From Thiotrichales bacterium 19S3-11 (GTDB taxonomy: Bacteria; Pseudomonadota; Gammaproteobacteria; Francisellales; Francisellaceae), in contig JAKJJU010000019.1 in NCBI GenBank assembly GCA_021713295.1, positions 1 through 52,454 of the forward strand: DNA of 52,454 nt, in the 5' to 3' direction. Each line of letters begins with the position of its first letter. The first letter of the stretch is position 1. The notes beneath the pieces are model-generated. The model was not told the origin of the DNA, made no database searches, and was given only the letters and a program-made list of their open reading frames with translations. A program made the translations under genes and the position numbers. This document shows positions 48,034 through 52,454 of the stretch, piece after piece.

Positions 48034-49383
48034 TTATAAAAAAATCAATGACTTGATTTTGATATTTTTACGGATAATTACTATAAATATTGCGCCTCTA
48101 AATAGCATCGTAATAGCGCTTGCTAAGACTGCACCTACGAGTGAGTACATATAAATTAATATAAGGGTTAATATAATCATAAATCCTAGAGATATATAAT
48201 TACTAATCATTAATTTTTTTTCATTATTGGATAAAGATAATAATGCTTCTAGGGGCAACGTGGTTGCAAATATTGTATAAGAAAACGTTAAAATAATTAA
48301 TGCCAGATGACCTTCGATTGAGTAGTATAATCCAAATATGCGTAAAATATCTTTTGAAAAAATAATAATTGTTAATGCTATGATGATGATAATTAATAAA
48401 TTAACCAACATATAGCTATTCCATTTATTTTGCAAAACCTCTGGATTAGGTTTAACTTCTGTTAAGTAGTTTATCTGTGGCCGTAATGATGAAAAAATAT
48501 ATTTAGGTAGGATATGTAAAATACGATTAATAATTAAAATAACAGCATAGACACCTATAAGCTTTTCATTTTTATCAATGATCTCAAGTATAAAAATACC
48601 GCAGGCAATAAGAAGAATATTGCATATTTTATTATAAAAAAGCCTTAATGATACCGGATGATATTTTTTTATGTTAGTTGACGTTACTACATATTTCGGA
48701 CTTAACACATGAAACAATGTAGTCAAATTAAAATAAGGTTTTAATGATTTTAAGATATGGTATTCAACAATGACTGAAAGAAAATAAGTTACATATAAAA
48801 CAATACTTGCTGTGAGGTAATTAATTTTAATATTAAACAAAATAAGTAGTAAAAACAATATCAATATAAAAAGGTATAGAACGACACTGTTAAAAAGAGT
48901 ATATAGATAAACATTTCGATTACATAGAAAAAAACCAATCATAGTTGCAGCTATGGCAGCAATAGGGTTGCATAGTAACAGATAAAAACTTAAATGGAAT
49001 ATGTCTAATGTATAAATATCTAAGTATTCCAATAAGCAGATTATCATGGTTATTATTAGAATAAGTACAATTGCAATGGCACAGTTTCTAAATAGAAGTT
49101 TATAATTCCAACCTAAAAATTGATAAATATCTGCCTTTACATCTGATTTGATAAGGTTTGAAAAATAACGCTGTGAAATTATATTTGTGCCTAAGAGAAT
49201 GACAGTTGAAATCAGTAAAATCACTCTGAGTGTAATTCCAATATCGCCAACAAGGTCAGTTGATGCATAATGAGATAAAATATTAAATAATATATTTTGA
49301 ATAATATAGCCAATTATGGCGATCAGAGGCGGAATTAGAATCAATGCGAACTGATGCTGTATGAATGAATTGAATGTTTTCAT
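48034..49383 (-). CDS. Polytopic membrane protein, flippase-like (Wzx/MOP superfamily)
   Basis: A 449-residue protein with about 12-14 hydrophobic helices and few charged loops, the layout of the MOP flippases that move lipid-linked sugars across the inner membrane. The N-terminus has a polar helix then GDIGITLRVILLIST and a GTNIISQRYFS loop; the C-terminal half has LPLEALLSLSNNEKKLMISNYISL and GAVLASAITMLFRGAIF, patterns usual for Wzx-type proteins. No glycosyltransferases are adjacent, so its substrate is unknown. Codon use is extremely AT-rich, in line with an accessory gene. Confidence 0.75.
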   Translation of the reverse strand: MKTFNSFIQHQFALILIPPLIAIIGYIIQNILFNILSHYASTDLVGDIGITLRVILLISTVILLGTNIISQRYFSNLIKSDVKADIYQFLGWNYKLLFRNCAIAIVLILIITMIICLLEYLDIYTLDIFHLSFYLLLCNPIAAIAATMIGFFLCNRNVYLYTLFNSVVLYLFILILFLLLILFNIKINYLTASIVLYVTYFLSVIVEYHILKSLKPYFNLTTLFHVLSPKYVVTSTNIKKYHPVSLRLFYNKICNILLIACGIFILEIIDKNEKLIGVYAVILIINRILHILPKYIFSSLRPQINYLTEVKPNPEVLQNKWNSYMLVNLLIIIIIALTIIIFSKDILRIFGLYYSIEGHLALIILTFSYTIFATTLPLEALLSLSNNEKKLMISNYISLGFMIILTLILIYMYSLVGAVLASAITMLFRGAIFIVIIRKNIKIKSLIFL

Positions 49384-49553
49384 AATACCTATTTCATGTT
49401 AAAGGCTATTTTAATTTATTATTTAAAATATATTTTAAAAATCAATATTATAAGTTATAGTTTAGTAATTAAATTTGTCAAATAGTTATATCGTTAGATG
49501 AGTGTTATTATATACTTAAGTTAGACTATGTAATAAAAATAAGGGTAAAGCTT

Positions 49554-50351
49554 ATGTGCCGATTTGTTGCTTATTTATCAAATGAACCAATTTGTTTGAA
49601 ATCAATTTTAGAAGACCCAGAAAATTCGTTAATTATGCAAAGTATTCATGCACAGAAAGGAAGTCATCGGGTAAATGCAGATGGGTTTGGTATTGCTTGG
49701 TATAACCATGAGATTGATAATATTCCAGGAATATTTAAATCAATTAGGCCTGCTTGGAATGACATGAATTTAAGAAATATTGCAGCTAAAATTAAATCAG
49801 ATTGCGTTTTAGGGCATGTTCGTTATTCCACAGAAGGTAATGTAAGTATTGGTAATTGTCACCCTTTTGCTTATAACCAATACGCAATGGTACATAATGG
49901 TTCCATTCATAACTTTAAAGCAGTTAAAAGGCATATTGTAGATGAGCTAGATGATGATATATTTACACATATTTCTGGTCATACAGATAGTGAATTTTTC
50001 TTTGCAATGATATTACAAAGAATGATTAAAAGGGGCTTATCAATGAAAGAAGCCATCATTGATTCGCTTAATCGAGTTACTGAGTTACAAAAAGAGTATA
50101 ACAAAGTAGATAGAAGGATAGAAATCAATATTGTTTTAACCGATGGTAAGGTATTATATGCAACGAAATATGCTTTTGAAACCGAGCCATGTTCATTATT
50201 TTATTCTCAAGTTGAGAATAATAACAATAAGGGTGTTATTATTGCTTCTGAGCCTTTAAGTAATTATAACAAAAATAGTTGGAAAGATGTTGCTGAAAAT
50301 TGTATTGTTGTTGTTAATAATGACAAAAAAGTAACGGTTGAATCGTTGTAA
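49554..50351 (+). CDS. Class II glutamine amidotransferase (YafJ-like)
   Basis: A 265-residue Ntn-hydrolase. It begins MCRFVAYLS, so Cys2 becomes the N-terminal nucleophile after Met removal. Other family marks are the NADGFGIAWY, GHVRYSTEGNVSIGNCHPF, VHNGSIHNF and SGHTDSEFFFAMIL blocks, which form the glutaminase site. No synthase domain is attached, so it matches the stand-alone YafJ-type proteins; the physiological acceptor is not known. In E. coli yafJ lies close to dinB, and here dinB follows 43 bases later, which supports the identification. AAGGG lies eight bases upstream of the start. Confidence 0.93.
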   Translation: MCRFVAYLSNEPICLKSILEDPENSLIMQSIHAQKGSHRVNADGFGIAWYNHEIDNIPGIFKSIRPAWNDMNLRNIAAKIKSDCVLGHVRYSTEGNVSIGNCHPFAYNQYAMVHNGSIHNFKAVKRHIVDELDDDIFTHISGHTDSEFFFAMILQRMIKRGLSMKEAIIDSLNRVTELQKEYNKVDRRIEINIVLTDGKVLYATKYAFETEPCSLFYSQVENNNNKGVIIASEPLSNYNKNSWKDVAENCIVVVNNDKKVTVESL

Positions 50352-50394
50352 GTATTTTTTGTTAAAAATATCATTGAATTTTAAGAGGGTAAAT

Positions 50395-51477
50395 ATGCAA
50401 ACGATGCGAAAAATTATTCATATTGATATGGATTGTTTTTATGCAGCTGTTGAGGTTAGAGATAATCCTAAATTAATTGGTAAACCTGTTGCAGTGGGAG
50501 GAAGTGTAGAAAAAAGAGGTGTTTTAGCAACGTGTAATTATGAGGCAAGGGAATATGGCTTGCATTCGGCTATGCCAACTGCACAAGCATTGAAGCTTTG
50601 CCCACACTTAACGTTATTATCAGGTAATATGGCTAAGTATCGTCAAGTTTCTGAAAGTATTCGCCGTATTTTTAAAACCTATACCCATTTGGTTGAGCCT
50701 TTATCGTTGGATGAAGCCTATTTGGATGTGACCGATTGTCCACTTTATAAGGGAAGTGCTACTTGGATAGCAGAAAGTATTAGAGAAAAGATTGCCGACT
50801 CCGAAGGATTGACCGCTTCAGCTGGCGTTGCGCCTAATAAGTTTTTAGCGAAAGTTGCCAGTGATTGGAACAAGCCTAATGGTATCTTTGTTATTTCTCC
50901 AGAGCAAATAGATGCATTTATTTATCATTTACCTGTGAAAAAAATTCACGGTGTTGGTAGGGCGGCATTAGAAAAATTAACACGTTTGGGTGTGAAAACC
51001 TGTGGTGATTTACAGCGATATGATGTCACAATATTAAATGAAATATTTGGCTCTTTTGGGCAAACATTGCATCAGCAAGCAAAAGGAATTGACAATCGTG
51101 AGGTTAAGCCTAATCGTAAGCGAAAATCGGTAAGTGTTGAACATACCTTGTTTAGAAATACGGCTTCATTAAATGGCGCATTGGAATACTTGAAACCACT
51201 TATTGATAAACTACAAATGCGACTTGAAAGAATTAATCAACCAATTCATAAGCAGTTTATTAAATTAAAATTTGCAGATTTTACACAAACAACAAATGAG
51301 TGCATTTCTTCATCTGTTGATGAGGCTAAGTTTACTGAACTAGTAACCTATGCAATGAATCATCATAAAAAATCTGTGCGTTTAGTTGGTATTGGGGTTA
51401 GGTTTGGTGAAGCAGATGATATTAAACAGACTTCTTTGTTATTTGGTGATATGAAAGATGCGCAAGTTTTGTTATGA
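50395..51477 (+). CDS. dinB: DNA polymerase IV
   Basis: A 360-residue Y-family polymerase for error-prone translesion synthesis. RKIIHIDMDCFYAAVEVRD holds the first catalytic Asp, LATCNYEAREYGLHSAMP the nucleotide-binding region, and EPLSLDEAYLDVTD the remaining catalytic acids. AGVAPNKFLAKVASDWNKP and the helix-hairpin motif IHGVGRAALEKL follow. The start is ATG 50395 with AAGAGG six bases upstream; the open frame extends to 50338 inside the previous gene but lacks support. The C-terminal end (FGDMKDAQVLL) is shorter than the usual beta-clamp motif region but retains QTSLLFGD. No LexA box is obvious upstream. Confidence 0.96.
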   Translation: MQTMRKIIHIDMDCFYAAVEVRDNPKLIGKPVAVGGSVEKRGVLATCNYEAREYGLHSAMPTAQALKLCPHLTLLSGNMAKYRQVSESIRRIFKTYTHLVEPLSLDEAYLDVTDCPLYKGSATWIAESIREKIADSEGLTASAGVAPNKFLAKVASDWNKPNGIFVISPEQIDAFIYHLPVKKIHGVGRAALEKLTRLGVKTCGDLQRYDVTILNEIFGSFGQTLHQQAKGIDNREVKPNRKRKSVSVEHTLFRNTASLNGALEYLKPLIDKLQMRLERINQPIHKQFIKLKFADFTQTTNECISSSVDEAKFTELVTYAMNHHKKSVRLVGIGVRFGEADDIKQTSLLFGDMKDAQVLL

Positions 51478-51545
51478 TGAAGGCCGTTTTGAAACTACAA
51501 GAGTTTAACAAGTAAATAGTAAGAAAATAAAATAGGGTTTTTATC

Positions 51546-51725
51546 ATGTCATCAATCGATTTTAAGCGTTATATGTGCGTTGTTTGTGGTTTTATTTATG
51601 ATGAAGCAGAAGGGTGGCCAGAAGATGGCATTGAGCCAGGTACAAAATGGGAAGATATTTCCGATGATTGGGTCTGCCCTGATTGTGGAGTTAGCAAAGA
51701 AGACTTTGAGATGATTGAAATTTAG
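51546..51725 (+). CDS. Rubredoxin
   Basis: A 59-residue iron protein. It has the two iron-binding motifs CVVC (residues 11-14, followed by GFIYDEAEG) and CPDCG (44-48) around [19 protein letters not shown], which is the rubredoxin signature. It carries electrons in the cytosol, for example to peroxide or NO reductases or hydroxylases. AGGG lies eight bases before ATG 51546. It is 68 bases after dinB, on the same strand. No reductase is adjacent. It is easily missed because of its size. Confidence 0.95.
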   Translation: MSSIDFKRYMCVVCGFIYDEAEGWPEDGIEPGTKWEDISDDWVCPDCGVSKEDFEMIEI

Positions 51726-51831
51726 TTACACATATCAATGAAATAGTGCCTGTATTATTACTCAAATTTTAAAATTTTCAACTATACTCTTAATTAGATA
51801 CATATTACTAATATAATAAGGGTATATGATT

Positions 51832-52107
51832 ATGGAAACTAAAGATGATACTGCTCAGATGAGTGCAGCTGTGACCGTTGAGTGTGTTATTTCTTTGATT
51901 TTAGGTATTGTTAGTTTGATTATGTGGTCTTGGCCGTATATTGGTATGCCATTGAGTATTTTAGGGTTAATTTCTGGAGTACTCGCAAGGAGAAAAACAA
52001 CTAATTCTATGATTCGTATTGCTGTTATTTTATGTGTTATTGCTTTGTCGATATCAATTATTTATCTTGCTGCGACTTCTTATCTAGCTTATAAAGGTTA
52101 TAGCTAA
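51832..52107 (+). CDS. Small two-helix membrane protein, DUF4190-like
   Basis: A 91-residue protein with a polar N-terminus and two hydrophobic segments (about residues 12-45 and 55-85) separated by a short ARRKTTNS loop. The SLILGIVSLI helix followed by GMPLSILGLISGVLARRK resembles DUF4190-type proteins of unknown function. AAGGG at 51818-51822 is nine bases before ATG 51832, so I prefer it over ATG 51826. It ends overlapping the stop of the convergent gene by four bases. Confidence 0.7.
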   Translation: METKDDTAQMSAAVTVECVISLILGIVSLIMWSWPYIGMPLSILGLISGVLARRKTTNSMIRIAVILCVIALSISIIYLAATSYLAYKGYS

Positions 52108-52454
52108 CCTAAGGAAGCTGTTGTTGAAGCTGTTGTTGAAGCTGTTGTTAGCGTATTAGACGATGAAGACGGAGGAGGGGCAACAAACAAAAATTCTGGG
52201 GTTTGTTCTGTTACTGTTTTATTTTCTTCATTAAACTTAGTGACTAGATTAATAAACTTCATTACATCACGAAAGACAAGTTTTGGATTGTCTTGTTTTG
52301 CTTTTTCATAGGCAGTAATAAGTTGGGTTGCTTCAGCTTCTTTAAAGCCACTGGCTTTTAATATCATCTGCATTTCAGTAGCAGTATAAGGCGGTAAATC
52401 AACTTTAATTAAGCGACGCTCAAGTGCTTGAGATGCAACTCTTCTGCCACTTAG
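52104..52454 (-). CDS. C-terminal part of a probable AAA+ ATPase (continues beyond window)
   Basis: 116 residues are visible; the frame is open to the right edge, so the gene starts outside. The first visible residues (LSGRRVASQALERRLIKVDLPPYT) look like the sensor-2/lid end of a MoxR- or McrB-like AAA+ module, where the Arg after the ALE helix contacts nucleotide. A small helical domain follows (SGFKEAEATQLITAYEKAK). The last 30 residues are Pro/Ser then Thr/Ala/Ser repeats and probably disordered. The Walker motifs are not in view, so the family call is tentative. Confidence 0.55.
   Translation of the reverse strand, partial: LSGRRVASQALERRLIKVDLPPYTATEMQMILKASGFKEAEATQLITAYEKAKQDNPKLVFRDVMKFINLVTKFNEENKTVTEQTPEFLFVAPPPSSSSNTLTTASTTASTTASLG
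52114..52149. repeat. Three perfect 12-bp tandem repeats
   Basis: GAAGCTGTTGTT occurs three times in a row without mismatch, inside the 3' end of the AAA+-like gene, where it encodes Thr/Ala/Ser tetrapeptides. Because the unit is a multiple of three, copy-number change would alter tail length without shifting the frame. Confidence 0.9.

Overview
The window looks like a chromosomal segment of a low-GC gammaproteobacterium that is probably intracellular or closely tied to a eukaryotic host. The core genes are gammaproteobacterial in type: a complete cytochrome bo3 quinol oxidase operon (cyoABCDE), LolC/E plus LolD, Lgt-ThyA, an E. coli-type SerA with ACT domain, Kbl-Tdh, PurT, RlmE, RhlE, DinB, DsbB and a phasin. 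Base composition is strongly AT-rich throughout. I cannot fix the genus from sequence alone; a Legionellales, Francisella-related or similar host-associated lineage would fit.

Layout: 1-1.1 kb holds the 3' end of a 5S rRNA, its terminator, and a gene whose protein ends in a eukaryotic CaaX box. 1.1-6.3 kb has a MarR regulator, rlmE and a large secreted G8-domain protein resembling CEMIP/TMEM2. 6.3-11.2 kb is the cyo operon on the minus strand. 11.4-16.8 kb has small membrane proteins, purA, a CBS protein divergent from a sodium/solute symporter, and a second CaaX protein. 17-25.4 kb is housekeeping: rhlE, serA-tilS, lgt-thyA, lolC-lolD. 25.4-28.7 kb holds a small relic region, gmhB-plsC, a phasin and an orphan trpD-like gene. 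28.7-37.9 kb has a lipoprotein with about 20 propeller repeats and a dsbB-MFP-RND efflux operon. 38-42.8 kb has two small unknown genes, kbl-tdh and purT. 42.9-47.9 kb is an effector-like island: two paralogous repeat proteins, the larger with a putative cysteine-protease head, convergent with a Ser/Thr protein kinase ending in a third CaaX box. 48-52.5 kb has a flippase-like protein, a class II glutamine amidotransferase, dinB, rubredoxin, a small membrane protein and the C-terminus of a probable AAA+ ATPase.

The main discovery candidate is the set of three unrelated proteins ending in canonical CaaX motifs (CVIL, CAIQ, CIIS). Bacteria lack CaaX prenyltransferases, so such tails make sense only if the proteins are delivered into a eukaryotic cell and lipidated there, as is known for some Legionella effectors. 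One of the three is an apparently intact eukaryotic-type kinase, and it sits next to the protease/repeat pair. Several of these accessory genes also share an unusual G-tract upstream of the start codon. No secretion system, tRNA, CRISPR array or intact insertion sequence was recognised in the window.
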